Source: Arthrobacter sp. ISL-48 | GTDB taxonomy: Bacteria; Actinomycetota; Actinomycetes; Actinomycetales; Micrococcaceae | NCBI RefSeq assembly: GCF_018613805.1 | Contig: NZ_JAGGPL010000003.1 | Location: 372,001 to 436,000 of the forward strand | Reading direction: 5' to 3' | DNA length: 64,000 bases | In this document: one piece after another, positions 1 to 8,742 of the stretch | Layout: every line of letters begins with the position of its first letter | Position numbering within the stretch: the stretch's first letter is position 1 | The notes under the pieces: model-generated | Seen by the model: the letters and a program-made list of their open reading frames with translations, nothing else | Told to the model about the DNA's origin: nothing | Database searches by the model: none | Translations under genes and position numbers: made by a program

Positions 1-734
1 TTCCATTCCGCCGAGCGGACCAGGATGCAGCCGGAATCCGGGCAGAAGACAATGTCATCCTCAGAAGCGGACTTGATCTCTGCCAGGTCCCCGGGGCTGA
101 GCTTCATCCCGGAGGCCTCCGAGGTTCCATGGAACAGGCGGGCGGCGCCCACGCCGCGCTTGGCCAGCGTCTTCTCGTAGACCGCCAGCATTCCGGCCTC
201 GAGCCCGGCCGCGAACTCGGCGCGCTTTCCGCGGACGACGGCAGCTTCGGCTTCAACTTCTGCCAGGGCTTCGTCAAGCTGGGCACGGATGGTGCCGAAC
301 GAGGCCTGGATGTCGTCCACGATCAGCTGCTGGGCGGCCTGCCTGGCACGGAGCGAATCGAGACGCTCCATCACTTCCAGCTCCACGTCCTCAAGGTCCG
401 AGCGCCGCTTGTTCAACGAGGCAATGTCCTTCTGCAGGGCAACGAGGTCCTTGGACAGCCCTGTCCCACTGTTCAGCCGGGCTTCGTCGCGCTCGACGCG
501 GGAGGCCACCTGCTCCACGTCCGCCTCTGCGCGCTTAAGTTCGGCTTCGGCGTCGTGGACGGCCATCTTGGCTGCGCCCAGTTCACCGCTGGCCACCGAA
601 AGCGCCGACTGCAGGTCCTCGATCCGGGGATCGGATTCAAGGGCACGGCGGCGGTTGGACAGGGACTTGAGCTTAGCGTCCAGCCCCTGCAGTTCGAGCA
701 ACTTCAACTGTTCCGCCGGTGCTGCCTTAGCCAC
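1..734 (-). CDS. Zinc-ribbon / coiled-coil protein (DUF164 type), C-terminus off the window
   Basis: The gene is cut by the left edge, so only about 244 codons are visible. Most of the protein is a charged, heptad-rich helix pair (roughly residues 10-170) typical of the C4 zinc-ribbon DUF164 family, which is usually encoded beside Nif3 as here. Near the visible end one knuckle survives (CPDSGC). The region where the family normally has the first Cys pair reads ARLFHGTSEASG with no Cys, so a complete C4 site is not present. Start GTG 734 was chosen over the upstream ATG 755 because a GGAGGT Shine-Dalgarno lies just before it. The molecular role is not established; a nucleic-acid or nucleotide-related function is an inference from the family. 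Confidence 0.75.
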   Translation of the reverse strand, partial: MAKAAPAEQLKLLELQGLDAKLKSLSNRRRALESDPRIEDLQSALSVASGELGAAKMAVHDAEAELKRAEADVEQVASRVERDEARLNSGTGLSKDLVALQKDIASLNKRRSDLEDVELEVMERLDSLRARQAAQQLIVDDIQASFGTIRAQLDEALAEVEAEAAVVRGKRAEFAAGLEAGMLAVYEKTLAKRGVGAARLFHGTSEASGMKLSPGDLAEIKSASEDDIVFCPDSGCILVRSAEW

Positions 735-857
735 TGCTACCTCCGCTTGATCCATCCGGCCGGAGCCGGGCACCGTACCGGCGCTCTATAGACTCTAGCG
801 CCTGGCCTGCTCCCCTGCCTCGCTACGCTCCGGCCGGGGCCCCCGCGCACGCCAGGC

Positions 858-1790
858 TTAGCCCGGAGTCAGAATGAAGTCCCACGGATCACTGTTGGTA
901 GTGCTCACCTGGATCTCAACATCATGGCCTTGGTCGGCCAGCACGTTGCCCAGCGCGGACGCAGCGGCGGGTAGCCACAGCCATTCGCTGGCGAAGTGCG
1001 AGACGTCAATGAGGTAGGGCCGGCCATTCACCGCCTCTTCCCTGGCCTCGGAGGCCGGGTGGTGCCGGAGGTCGGCCGTGACATACACGTCAGCATTGCT
1101 GGCCCGCACCTCGTTGAACAGTGAGTCTCCGGCCCCGCCGCACACTGCGACGCGGCGCACCAGGCCATCCTTGTCCCCGGAGACCCGGACTCCCCCGGCT
1201 ACCGACGGAAGGATGCCGAACACGCGTGCGGCGAATTCGCCAAGGCTTGTGACCTCCGACAGCTCCCCGACTCGCCCGATCCCTTCTTCCGGCAGGCCGT
1301 TGGTGGCTGCTGTCAGCGGGGCCACGTCCTCGAGCCCCAAGGCGTCTGCCAGGACATCGGAGACACCCCCGACGGCGGAATCACCATTGGTGTGGACTGT
1401 CAGCAGGGCGGTGCCAGATTCGATGAGCCGGTGGATCGCCTTTCCTTTTGCCGAGGTTGCCGCAACCGAGGTGACGCCTTTAAGGAGCAGTGGATGGTGG
1501 GTGATAAGCAGTTCGGCCCCCCACTCCACGGCTTCCTCAATGACCTCCAGCGTGGGGTCCACGGCGAACATCACCCTGGTGACAGGTGATGCGGGGCGTC
1601 CGGCCACCAGTCCCACTTCGTCCCAGTTCTCCGCCAGGGACTCGGGCCAGAGTTCCTCGACCGCCAGCAGCAACTGGCCCAGGGTGGGGGCGTCCGGCTT
1701 GTCGGGGGCAGCCGTTTCCCCTGACGCGGTGTCAGGGGTGCCACTGCCGTCTCTGTCCGCATCTGTAACGCCGGTATTTACGGGTTCCAT
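858..1790 (-). CDS. Nif3-like dinuclear metal centre protein
   Basis: 310-aa member of the Nif3/YqfO family (often annotated GTP cyclohydrolase I type 2-like). The ITHHPLLL motif, the HTNGD segment and the C-terminal DVSHFASE motif supply the conserved His/Asp/Glu metal ligands of the two-metal site. A roughly 40-residue Asp/Thr-rich N-terminal extension precedes the core that begins at TLGQLLLAVEELWP. The open frame continues upstream across msrA on the other strand, but that extension is antisense to a real gene and was discarded; ATG 1790 is the first credible start. It lies upstream of the DUF164 gene on the same strand and is probably co-transcribed with it. The cellular substrate is not known. 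Confidence 0.88.
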   Translation of the reverse strand: MEPVNTGVTDADRDGSGTPDTASGETAAPDKPDAPTLGQLLLAVEELWPESLAENWDEVGLVAGRPASPVTRVMFAVDPTLEVIEEAVEWGAELLITHHPLLLKGVTSVAATSAKGKAIHRLIESGTALLTVHTNGDSAVGGVSDVLADALGLEDVAPLTAATNGLPEEGIGRVGELSEVTSLGEFAARVFGILPSVAGGVRVSGDKDGLVRRVAVCGGAGDSLFNEVRASNADVYVTADLRHHPASEAREEAVNGRPYLIDVSHFASEWLWLPAAASALGNVLADQGHDVEIQVSTTNSDPWDFILTPG

Positions 1791-1889
1791 AGTCTCAGTT
1801 TTACCCCATCGGTTCGTCTGGCCCGCACGTGTAACAGTCTCGTAAGGTGGTGGGGGAATCATCCAGGACCGCCGACCATTGAAGAGATC

Positions 1890-2414
1890 ATGAAAACTTT
1901 TGTTCTTGGCGGAGGCTGCTTCTGGTGCCTCGACGCCGTTTACCAGAAAACCAAGGGCGTCAGTTCGGTGGTTTCCGGCTACACGGGCGGGCACGATCCG
2001 CAGCCGGACTACTACTCTGTCTGCAATGGCACCACAGGGCACGCCGAGGTGGTGGCCGTCACCTTTGACGAGGACATTATTCCTGCCGAGGTCATCCTGG
2101 ACATGTTCTTTGCCCTCCACGATCCCACCACGCTCAACCGGCAGGGATATGACGTCGGCACACAGTACCGCTCGTCCATGTTCTACCAGACAACCGAGGA
2201 GAAGATCCTCTTCGAGGAAGCGATCGAACGGAACCAGGCGCTGTGGGCGCATCCGATCGTCACTGAAGTCAGCAGGCTGCCGAGGTTCCATGTTGCGGAG
2301 GATTTCCACCAGGACTACTACGCCAAGCACCCTGAACAGGGTTACTGCCAGGTGATCATTAACCCGAAGCTGGCCAAGGCGAGGAAATATTACTCTGCAT
2401 GGCTTAATGCTTAG
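1890..2414 (+). CDS. msrA: Peptide methionine sulfoxide reductase MsrA
   Basis: Reduces the S-epimer of methionine sulfoxide in oxidised proteins using thioredoxin. The 174-aa protein begins almost directly with the catalytic GGCFWC motif (Cys10, with Cys13) and keeps the GYTGG, GTTGHAE and DVGTQYRS signatures and a C-terminal GYC resolving-cysteine region, so it is complete and of usual length. A GAAGAG sequence a few bases before ATG 1890 acts as ribosome binding site. It is divergent from the Nif3 gene, and cysK-cysE follow on the same strand, which groups sulfur-amino-acid repair with cysteine synthesis. Confidence 0.96.
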   Translation: MKTFVLGGGCFWCLDAVYQKTKGVSSVVSGYTGGHDPQPDYYSVCNGTTGHAEVVAVTFDEDIIPAEVILDMFFALHDPTTLNRQGYDVGTQYRSSMFYQTTEEKILFEEAIERNQALWAHPIVTEVSRLPRFHVAEDFHQDYYAKHPEQGYCQVIINPKLAKARKYYSAWLNA

Positions 2415-2479
2415 CGGCTGCTGTGCAGCCGTCGTTAGGCTGACCTCAGTATTCACTCTTCAGAGATAGGCATATCTAC

Positions 2480-3415
2480 ATGGCACGGATCTATGACGAT
2501 GTAACGCAACTGGTCGGCGGGACCCCGCTGGTCCGCTTGAACCGGCTGACCGAAGGGCTGGACGCGACGGTTGCCGTCAAGCTTGAGTTCTATAACCCGG
2601 CCAACAGCGTCAAGGACCGCATCGGCGTAGCCATCATTGACGCCGCCGAAAAGTCAGGCGCCCTCAAGCCCGGCGGAACCATCGTCGAAGGAACATCCGG
2701 CAACACCGGCATCGCCCTGGCCATGGTGGGCGCTGCCCGCGGCTACAAGGTCATCCTGACCATGCCCGAGACCATGTCCACCGAACGCCGTGTCATGCTC
2801 CGCGCCTTCGGCGCCGAGATTGTCCTAACCCCAGGCTCCGAAGGCATGCGCGGGGCCGTGGAAAAGGCCCAGGAGATCGTGGCCAACACGGAGAACTCGA
2901 TCTGGGCCCAGCAGTTCGCCAATGAGGCCAACCCCAGGATCCACCGCGAAACCACGGCCGAGGAAATCTGGGAAGACACGGACGGCAAGGTGGATATCTT
3001 TGTCTCCGGCATCGGCACCGGCGGTACCATCACCGGCGTCGGACAGTTCCTGAAGGAGCGCAACCCGGACGTCCAGATCGTGGCGGTCGAGCCGAAGGAC
3101 TCCCCCATCCTGAACGGCGGCGCGCCGGGACCGCACAAGATCCAGGGTTTGGGCGCGAACTTTATCCCCGAACTGCTGGACACAAATATCTACGACGAGG
3201 TCCTGGACGCAACCCTTGAGGACTCCGTGGCCGTGGCGCGGGACCTGGGCGTCCGCGAAGGAATCCTGGGCGGCATCTCCTCGGGCGCCATCGTCTGGGG
3301 CGCGCTGGAACTGGCTAAGCGCCCCGAGAACGCCGGCAAGCTGATTGTGGCTGTCGTGTGCGACTTCGGTGAGCGTTACATCTCCACCGTGCTCTATGAC
3401 GACATCCGCGGCTGA
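2480..3415 (+). CDS. cysK: Cysteine synthase A (O-acetylserine sulfhydrylase)
   Basis: PLP enzyme that converts O-acetylserine and sulfide to cysteine. The 311-aa sequence has the PLP lysine in NSVKDR (Lys45), the asparagine/substrate loop EGTSGNTG at about residues 69-76, the phosphate-binding GTGGTITG at about 178, and GGISSGA near 265. The length is normal. It is followed after 39 bp by cysE, so the two enzymes of the pathway, which form the cysteine synthase complex in many bacteria, are encoded together. No repeat or operator is obvious upstream. Confidence 0.97.
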   Translation: MARIYDDVTQLVGGTPLVRLNRLTEGLDATVAVKLEFYNPANSVKDRIGVAIIDAAEKSGALKPGGTIVEGTSGNTGIALAMVGAARGYKVILTMPETMSTERRVMLRAFGAEIVLTPGSEGMRGAVEKAQEIVANTENSIWAQQFANEANPRIHRETTAEEIWEDTDGKVDIFVSGIGTGGTITGVGQFLKERNPDVQIVAVEPKDSPILNGGAPGPHKIQGLGANFIPELLDTNIYDEVLDATLEDSVAVARDLGVREGILGGISSGAIVWGALELAKRPENAGKLIVAVVCDFGERYISTVLYDDIRG

Positions 3416-3454
3416 TTAGTCCGCCATCCGCCCGTTTCCTGTAGAAAGATCTTT

Positions 3455-4039
3455 GTGGGCTTTTTCGCAAGACTAAAAGAAGACCTCGACGCCGCCCGGT
3501 CCCACGACCCGGCGGCTCGAGGTTCTTTTGAGAACTTTTTCGCCTATTCAGGGCTGCACGCCATCTGGGTCCACCGGCTGACCCACTGCATGTGGCAGAA
3601 CCCCGGCCTGCGCTTCCCGGCACGGCTTGTGTCCCAGCTTGGCCGGTTCCTTACGGGCATCGAGATTCACCCCGGTGCCACGATCGGCCGGCGCTTCTTC
3701 ATCGACCACGGCATGGGCGTGGTCATCGGGGAGACCGCCGAGATCGGCGAGGACGTGATGATCTACCACGGAGTGACCCTCGGCGGCCGTTCACTGGCGA
3801 AGATCAAGCGGCACCCAACCATCGGGGACCGGGTGACCATCGGTGCAGGGGCCAAGATCCTGGGCCCCATCACCATCGGGCGGGACAGCGCCGTGGGCGC
3901 CAATGCCGTGGTGGTGAAGGACGCTCCGCCGGAATCGATCGTCACCGGCGTCCCTGCCAGGTGGCGCCACCGCGACGCCCAGCGTGAAACCAAACCAGCA
4001 GTCGACCCGGCCGAGTACGACATCGAATACCGGATCTGA
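3455..4039 (+). CDS. cysE: Serine O-acetyltransferase
   Basis: Makes O-acetylserine from serine and acetyl-CoA, feeding CysK encoded just upstream. The 194-aa protein is of the short (EpsC-like) type lacking a long N-terminal helical domain. It has the left-handed beta-helix hexapeptide repeats ([46 protein letters not shown]) and the catalytic DHGMG-VIGE region. The start GTG 3455 is preceded by AGAAAGA. Only 39 bp separate it from cysK, so an operon is likely. The C-terminus ends YDIEYRI, compatible with a CysK-docking tail ending in Ile. Confidence 0.95.
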   Translation: MGFFARLKEDLDAARSHDPAARGSFENFFAYSGLHAIWVHRLTHCMWQNPGLRFPARLVSQLGRFLTGIEIHPGATIGRRFFIDHGMGVVIGETAEIGEDVMIYHGVTLGGRSLAKIKRHPTIGDRVTIGAGAKILGPITIGRDSAVGANAVVVKDAPPESIVTGVPARWRHRDAQRETKPAVDPAEYDIEYRI

Positions 4040-4042
4040 CCC

Positions 4043-4876
4043 TCATCCGGCCACCCGTTTGAGCACCGCCATCACCGCCGCATCAAAAAGCCGGTCTGGC
4101 AGGAGACGCCTGAGGCCCAGAATGACTGCCGCTCCCCTGCCCGCCGGATACCTGGTCCTGGGGCGCACGGAGGTGGCGGCGTGCAGCACAGCGTCGGCAA
4201 TGACCTCCGGCAGCGTGGACGTCTCCGGCCGGTCCGTGGAAGCCAGCACGGCTGCCATCTCCTTGGCCTGGGCTGCGTAGGGACCCCGGCCGCTGCTGGC
4301 CAGCAGGCCCTGGGCGGAGATCCGTCCCCATTCACTCTGCGTGCTGGCCGGTTCGATGATGGACACAGTGATGCCGTGCGGCTTCAGCTCCAGCCGCAAA
4401 GCGTCGCTCATCCCCTCAACAGCGAACTTCGTTGCGTGGTACCACGAGCCCAGTGGCTCATAGAACTTGCCGCCGATGGATGAGATGTTGATGATCCTGC
4501 CCCGGCCGGCCTGGCGCATGGAGGGCAACACCAGCTGGGTCATCCTGGCGAGTCCGAAGACATTGACGTCGAACTGCCGCCGGCCCTCTGCCAGGTCCAC
4601 CTCCTCCAACGCCCCGAACGAGCCATAACCGGCGTTGTTGACGAGGATGTCGATCGCGCCGCTCTCGTCCAGGACCCGGCCGACGGCGGTACGCATGGAT
4701 TCGTCGTCCGTCACGTCGAGTGCCAGGACGTGCACGCCGAATGCCTTCAGCGGTTCCATCCTCTCCACCCTGCGCGCCCCTGCAAAGACGGTGAACCCGT
4801 GGCTGCTGAGTTTCTTCGATGCTTCGAAACCAATCCCGGCGGATGCTCCGGTGATGAGGGCTACTGGGTTGGCCAT
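4043..4876 (-). CDS. Short-chain dehydrogenase/reductase
   Basis: 277-aa classical SDR. It has the nucleotide-binding TGASAGIG at about residues 9-16, NNAGYGS, catalytic Ser in NISSIGG, and YHATK with the active Tyr and Lys near 155-159. The longer frame upstream overlaps gnd out of context and was rejected; ATG 4876 has GGGAG upstream. It is convergent with cysE, with only 3 bp between the stop codons. Substrate cannot be read from sequence; the class includes oxidoreductases acting on lipids, sugars and ketones. Confidence 0.88.
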   Translation of the reverse strand: MANPVALITGASAGIGFEASKKLSSHGFTVFAGARRVERMEPLKAFGVHVLALDVTDDESMRTAVGRVLDESGAIDILVNNAGYGSFGALEEVDLAEGRRQFDVNVFGLARMTQLVLPSMRQAGRGRIINISSIGGKFYEPLGSWYHATKFAVEGMSDALRLELKPHGITVSIIEPASTQSEWGRISAQGLLASSGRGPYAAQAKEMAAVLASTDRPETSTLPEVIADAVLHAATSVRPRTRYPAGRGAAVILGLRRLLPDRLFDAAVMAVLKRVAG

Positions 4877-4995
4877 GCTGGACTCCCTGGATGGACGGAC
4901 ACCGCAGCCGGGAACACCAACGGCCGGCAGCTCCCAGAATATCCGGGAAGTGCCGGCCGCAGTTTGTGCAGCTTGTTGCTGAACCTGGCCCGAAG

Positions 4996-6432
4996 TTAGT
5001 GCGTGTCCACGGCTTCGATTTCGGACTTGTCTTCGCCCCAAAGCGTGTGGAACGTGCCCTCGGCGTCGATGCGGCCATAGGTGTGTGCACCGAAGAGGTC
5101 CCGCTGCCCCTGGATCACAGCGGCTGGCAGGCGCTTGCGACGCAGGCCGTCGTAGTAGGCGAGCGAGGAGGAGAAGACAGGTACGGGGATGCCCAACTGG
5201 ACGGCGGTGGAGACCACGCGGCGCCAGGCGGGCAGGACCTCGGCGATGGCCTTGGTGAATGCCGGAGCGAACAGCAGGTTGGCCGGCTTGTCCTCGGCGG
5301 CGTAGGCCTTGGTGATCTCCTTCAGGAGCTCGGCGCGGATAATGCAGCCGCCGCGCCACAGCGAAGCGATCTCATCCAGCTTCAGGTCCCAGCCGTACTC
5401 CGTAGCCGCTGAGGTCAGCATGTCCAGGCCCTGGGCGTAGGAGACCAGTTTCGACGCGTACAGCGCCTGGCGGACGTCCTCGACGAAGCTCTCCGGAACC
5501 TCGACATTGATTTCCTCACCGGCCAACAACTCCTGGGCAAGTTTGCGCTGCTCCGCCTGGGAGGACAGCGCGCGGGCAAACACGGACTCGGCGATGCCTG
5601 AGGTGGGCGAACCGAGCTCAAGGGCGGAGATGACGGTCCAACGGCCGGTGCCCTTCTGGCCCGCGGCGTCCACGACTACGTCAACGAACGGCTTACCAGT
5701 CTTGGCGTCCACGTGCCCCAGGACCTCGGCGGAGATCTCGATCAGGAAAGAGGCCAGATCGCCCTTGTTCCACTCAGCAAAGATCTTGGCCTGCTCGGCA
5801 GGCTCGATGCCCGCGCCGGAGCGGAGGAGGTCAAAAGCTTCGCCGATAACCTGCATGTCTGCGTACTCAATGCCGTTGTGGACCATCTTGACGAAGTGGC
5901 CGGCTCCGTCCGTGCCAATCCAGGCACAGCAGGGCTGGCCGTCAACGTTGGCAGCGATCTTCTCGAGCAGCGGGCCCAGTGCATCGTAAGACTCCCTGGA
6001 GCCGCCCGGCATGATGGACGGGCCGTTGAGCGCACCTTCCTCACCACCGGAGACGCCGATGCCCACGAAGTGCAGGTCCTTCTTAGCCAGTGCGGCCTCC
6101 CGGCGGCGGGTGTCCTCGTAGTGTGAGTTGCCGGCGTCGATGATGATGTCGCCGGCTTCCAGCAGCGGTTCAAGCTGCTCGATGACCGAGTCAACCGGCT
6201 TGCCCGCCTTGACCATGATCAGGACCCGTCGAGGCTTCTCGAGGGAATCAACCAGTTCCTGAAGGGTTTCAGTCCGGACGAAGTCGCCGTCCTTGCCGTG
6301 CTTTTCGAGCAGTGCATCAGTCTTCTCGACCGACCTGTTGTGCAGGGCGACAGTGAAGCCGTTCCGGGCCAGGTTGCGGGCCAGGTTGGCGCCCATCACC
6401 GCGAGGCCGGTGACACCGATGTGTGCTGACAT
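4996..6432 (-). CDS. gnd: 6-phosphogluconate dehydrogenase, decarboxylating
   Basis: Oxidises and decarboxylates 6-phosphogluconate to ribulose 5-phosphate in the pentose phosphate pathway. The 478-aa protein has the GLAVMGANLARN cofactor motif at the N-terminus, GVSGGEEGA and the catalytic HNGIEY region, and the long all-helical C-terminal domain. ATG 6432 is preferred over TTG 6435 because GGAG lies about 8 bp upstream. It is divergent from a GntR-type regulator with a shared 273-bp intergenic region. The partner oxidative enzyme zwf is in the same window at 51.5 kb. Confidence 0.97.
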   Translation of the reverse strand: MSAHIGVTGLAVMGANLARNLARNGFTVALHNRSVEKTDALLEKHGKDGDFVRTETLQELVDSLEKPRRVLIMVKAGKPVDSVIEQLEPLLEAGDIIIDAGNSHYEDTRRREAALAKKDLHFVGIGVSGGEEGALNGPSIMPGGSRESYDALGPLLEKIAANVDGQPCCAWIGTDGAGHFVKMVHNGIEYADMQVIGEAFDLLRSGAGIEPAEQAKIFAEWNKGDLASFLIEISAEVLGHVDAKTGKPFVDVVVDAAGQKGTGRWTVISALELGSPTSGIAESVFARALSSQAEQRKLAQELLAGEEINVEVPESFVEDVRQALYASKLVSYAQGLDMLTSAATEYGWDLKLDEIASLWRGGCIIRAELLKEITKAYAAEDKPANLLFAPAFTKAIAEVLPAWRRVVSTAVQLGIPVPVFSSSLAYYDGLRRKRLPAAVIQGQRDLFGAHTYGRIDAEGTFHTLWGEDKSEIEAVDTH

Positions 6433-6692
6433 CAAAACTCCAATTCATTTCTGTGCATTGTGTGTGCAGTGGGTTCCGCACTTCCTGCGGAACACGCTCT
6501 TAAGGACCAGTGGCTTTCAATAAACCATATGTATTTCCGCGGACTACGGGAAAGTGGCGCCCACGTGGTGGAAAGCTGCGCGTCACATTCAGTCTAGAAT
6601 GTCTCCGCCAGCCTGCTCCGCGCGTCCGGGCGTGCCGTTGACGGGCTGCCACGGTCGGATCCTTGTTGCCTGTCGGCAGCTCTTCCTCCGAT

Positions 6693-6698
6693 TATGCT
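6693..6698 (+). promoter_or_regulatory. -10 box of the GntR regulator gene (leaderless mRNA likely)
   Basis: TATGCT ends 7 bp before ATG 6706, with no Shine-Dalgarno between them. This places the expected transcription start at or next to the start codon, so the mRNA is probably leaderless. No convincing -35 box is visible. Confidence 0.45.
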
Positions 6699-6705
6699 TA
6701 CCCCT

Positions 6706-7431
6706 ATGTCAACCAGCCTCCACCACCGTGCCATCGAAAATCTTGGCACCAGGATCGTCACCGGCAATCTTCCCGCCGGATACGTCATGCTGGCCGAACA
6801 GCTCGAGGACGAGCTGAAGGTGTCCCGCTCCGTCGTCCGGGAGGCGGTGCGGGTATTGCAGTCCCTGGGCCTGGTTGAGACCATCAAGCGGGTGGGGATC
6901 CGCGTCCTGCCGTCCAGGAGCTGGAACCCCTTCGACCCTTTGGTGATCCGCTGGCGCCTCGCGGGGGAAGGCCGCGGCGCGCAGCTGCGCTCCCTCGCCG
7001 AACTGAGGTCCGCCGTCGAGCCTGTTGCCGCTGAGCTGGCGGCGGTTAATGCCCCAGCAGAACTGAGACGCGAGCTGGTGGACATTTCGCACGCAATGCG
7101 CGACGCCGGCCACAGGGGTGACGTGCCCAGGTTCCTGGAGTTGGACATCCACTTCCATTCCCTTCTCCTCTCCGGTTCCGGCAACGAAATGTTTGCAAAC
7201 CTGATGGGCCAGGTTGCCGAGACCCTGACCGGCCGTACGGTGCACGGCCTGATGCCCGACCATCCTCACGAGACCGCCCTGCAGTGGCACGTGGATGTGG
7301 CAGAGGCCATCGCGGCGGGCGACGGCACCGGGGCACGGGACGCATCGGACCGGATCATGCGCCGCACCATGGCCGAAATGGAACCGGCCTGGGCGGAGCA
7401 GCCACGGGTTTTTATTCCTGTGAGCCGCTGA
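6706..7431 (+). CDS. GntR/FadR-family transcriptional regulator, probably of gluconate metabolism
   Basis: 241-aa regulator with an N-terminal winged helix (about residues 8-70, with the LEDELKVSRSVVREAVRVLQSLGLVE recognition region) and a C-terminal FCD helical ligand domain containing metal-ligand-like D-H-H residues (LDIHFH, HVDVAEAI). It is divergent from gnd, which suggests control of gnd or gluconate use; this is inference. Start ATG 6706 is favoured over ATG 6694 because a TATGCT -10 box overlaps the latter and predicts a leaderless transcript beginning at about 6705. Confidence 0.85.
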   Translation: MSTSLHHRAIENLGTRIVTGNLPAGYVMLAEQLEDELKVSRSVVREAVRVLQSLGLVETIKRVGIRVLPSRSWNPFDPLVIRWRLAGEGRGAQLRSLAELRSAVEPVAAELAAVNAPAELRRELVDISHAMRDAGHRGDVPRFLELDIHFHSLLLSGSGNEMFANLMGQVAETLTGRTVHGLMPDHPHETALQWHVDVAEAIAAGDGTGARDASDRIMRRTMAEMEPAWAEQPRVFIPVSR

Positions 7432-7481
7432 CCAGTCACCCCGCCGGTCCTCATGCCCTCCTTGGGTCCCGCGTTGTGTCT

Positions 7482-7523
7482 TACTGAAGGGAAGCTGTTC
7501 AGTATCCTAACCTTCATTCAGTA
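7482..7523. promoter_or_regulatory. Candidate operator: three TTCAGTA sites
   Basis: TACTGAA (7482-7488) is the exact inverse of TTCAGTA (7498-7504), and a second direct TTCAGTA lies at 7517-7523, 19 bp after the first. The last copy overlaps the TATGAT -10 box of the following dehydrogenase gene, the right place for repressor binding. The cognate protein is unknown; the adjacent GntR regulator is a candidate. Confidence 0.45.
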
Positions 7524-7534
7524 TGATGAACAGC

Positions 7535-8587
7535 ATGACGTCTGAGACCATCATCGCGATCGCCGTTCCGCTCGAAGCGGAGCTGGTCGACGGGATCCGC
7601 GCTGTCGATCCTTCCATTACCGTTCTCTACGATCCGGAACTTCTGCCTCCAGAGCGGTTTCCGGCGGACCACTCCGGCGATCCCGGTTTCCGGCGCTCTG
7701 CAGAGCAGGAGCAGCGCTACTGGGCCATGCTTAACCGCGCCCAGGTGCTCTATGGCTTTCCGAACGAGAACCCCGCGGGCCTTGCGCGGATTGCCCACGA
7801 AAATCCGCGGCTCCAGTGGGTACACGCCATGGCCGCCGGAGCCGGCGGCGCCGTCAAGGCGTCCGGCCTGGACCAGGAGACGCTTCAGAAGTTCAAAGTC
7901 ACCACCTCCGCCGGTGTCCACGCCCTGCCCCTTGCCGAATTCGCCGCGCTCGGGATCCTCAACGGCTTCAAGCGCAGCGCCGAACTGGCACAGGACCAGG
8001 CCGCAAAGGTGTGGCCCGAACTGCGGACCCCAACTCGGCTGGTGAGCGGTTCCACCCTGGTGGTGGCCGGCCTCGGCGAAATCGGTCTTGAGACCGCCCG
8101 GATTGCGCGTGCGCTGGGAATGAAGGTCAGCGGCACCAAGCGGACCGTGGAACCGATCGAGGGCATCGAGCAGGTCGCGGACAATGATGGCCTCACCGGG
8201 CTGCTGGCCTCCGCCGACGCCGTCGTGAACACGCTTCCGGGCACCGTGTATACGGAAAAGCTCTTCAACCGCCGGATGTTTGCCGCAATGAAGCCCGGTA
8301 CCGTCTTCGTCAACGTGGGACGTGGCACGGTGGTGGACGAGGACGCCTTACTGGAGGCCCTGGACAACGGGCAGCTCTCGTACGCCTGCCTGGACGTCTT
8401 TGCAGTGGAGCCCCTCCCCCAGGACAGCCCGCTCTGGAGCCATCCTCATGTCATGGTGTCGCCGCACACCTCGGCGCTCAGTGCGGCGGAGAACCGCCTC
8501 ATCGCGGAGCGCTTCTGCAGCAACCTGCGGGCCTTCCTCGACGGCGGCGACCTCCTCCATGTGGTGGACCCTGTTCACTACTACTGA
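7535..8587 (+). CDS. D-2-hydroxyacid dehydrogenase family protein
   Basis: About 350-aa NAD(P)-dependent 2-hydroxyacid dehydrogenase. It has a Rossmann GLGEIG motif in the middle, the catalytic Arg in NVGRGTVVDE, a Glu in the DVFAVEPLP segment and His in VSPHTSA. The cofactor loop after the beta-2 strand reads GTKRT, which suggests a preference for NADP but does not prove it. Start: ATG 7523 and 7535 are both possible; TATGAT at 7522-7527 followed by 7 bp and ATG 7535 suggests a leaderless mRNA starting at 7535. It is convergent with the damaged MHS transporter gene. Confidence 0.87.
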   Translation: MTSETIIAIAVPLEAELVDGIRAVDPSITVLYDPELLPPERFPADHSGDPGFRRSAEQEQRYWAMLNRAQVLYGFPNENPAGLARIAHENPRLQWVHAMAAGAGGAVKASGLDQETLQKFKVTTSAGVHALPLAEFAALGILNGFKRSAELAQDQAAKVWPELRTPTRLVSGSTLVVAGLGEIGLETARIARALGMKVSGTKRTVEPIEGIEQVADNDGLTGLLASADAVVNTLPGTVYTEKLFNRRMFAAMKPGTVFVNVGRGTVVDEDALLEALDNGQLSYACLDVFAVEPLPQDSPLWSHPHVMVSPHTSALSAAENRLIAERFCSNLRAFLDGGDLLHVVDPVHYY

Positions 8588-8627
8588 CCCACATTCTCTC
8601 AAGGCAGTCGGCACCGGAGTCCGCGCA

Positions 8628-8681
8628 GCAGTAACAGGAAACCCAGCAGTAACACGAAACCCAGCACTACCAGGAAACGGC
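8628..8681. repeat. Three 18-bp tandem repeats
   Basis: Three consecutive 18-bp units of the form GCAGTAACAGGAAACCCA (8628-8645, 8646-8663, 8664-8681; the last two carry a few changes) sit between the dehydrogenase stop and a terminator-like hairpin. Looks like local slippage expansion; no function is visible. Confidence 0.75.
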
Positions 8682-8689
8682 ACCGCAGT

Positions 8690-8722
8690 AAGGCGGCCTC
8701 CCCGTTACGGGAAGACCGCCTT
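8690..8722. terminator. Hairpin between convergent genes
   Basis: AAGGCGG at 8690-8696 pairs with CCGCCTT at 8716-8722, with partial extension of the stem inward. It lies between the ends of the dehydrogenase (+) and transporter (-) genes and could serve both. A clear U-tract is missing. Confidence 0.5.
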
Positions 8723-8742
8723 CTGACAGCGTCCTGGCAGCT

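Noticed and set aside
858..2456. 532-codon minus frame fusing Nif3 with an N-terminal extension
   Set aside because: The part beyond 1790 is antisense to msrA, a certain gene; the real start is ATG 1790.
8628..8681. Possible CRISPR-like array
   Set aside because: The three 18-bp units are contiguous with no spacers; no cas genes are near.
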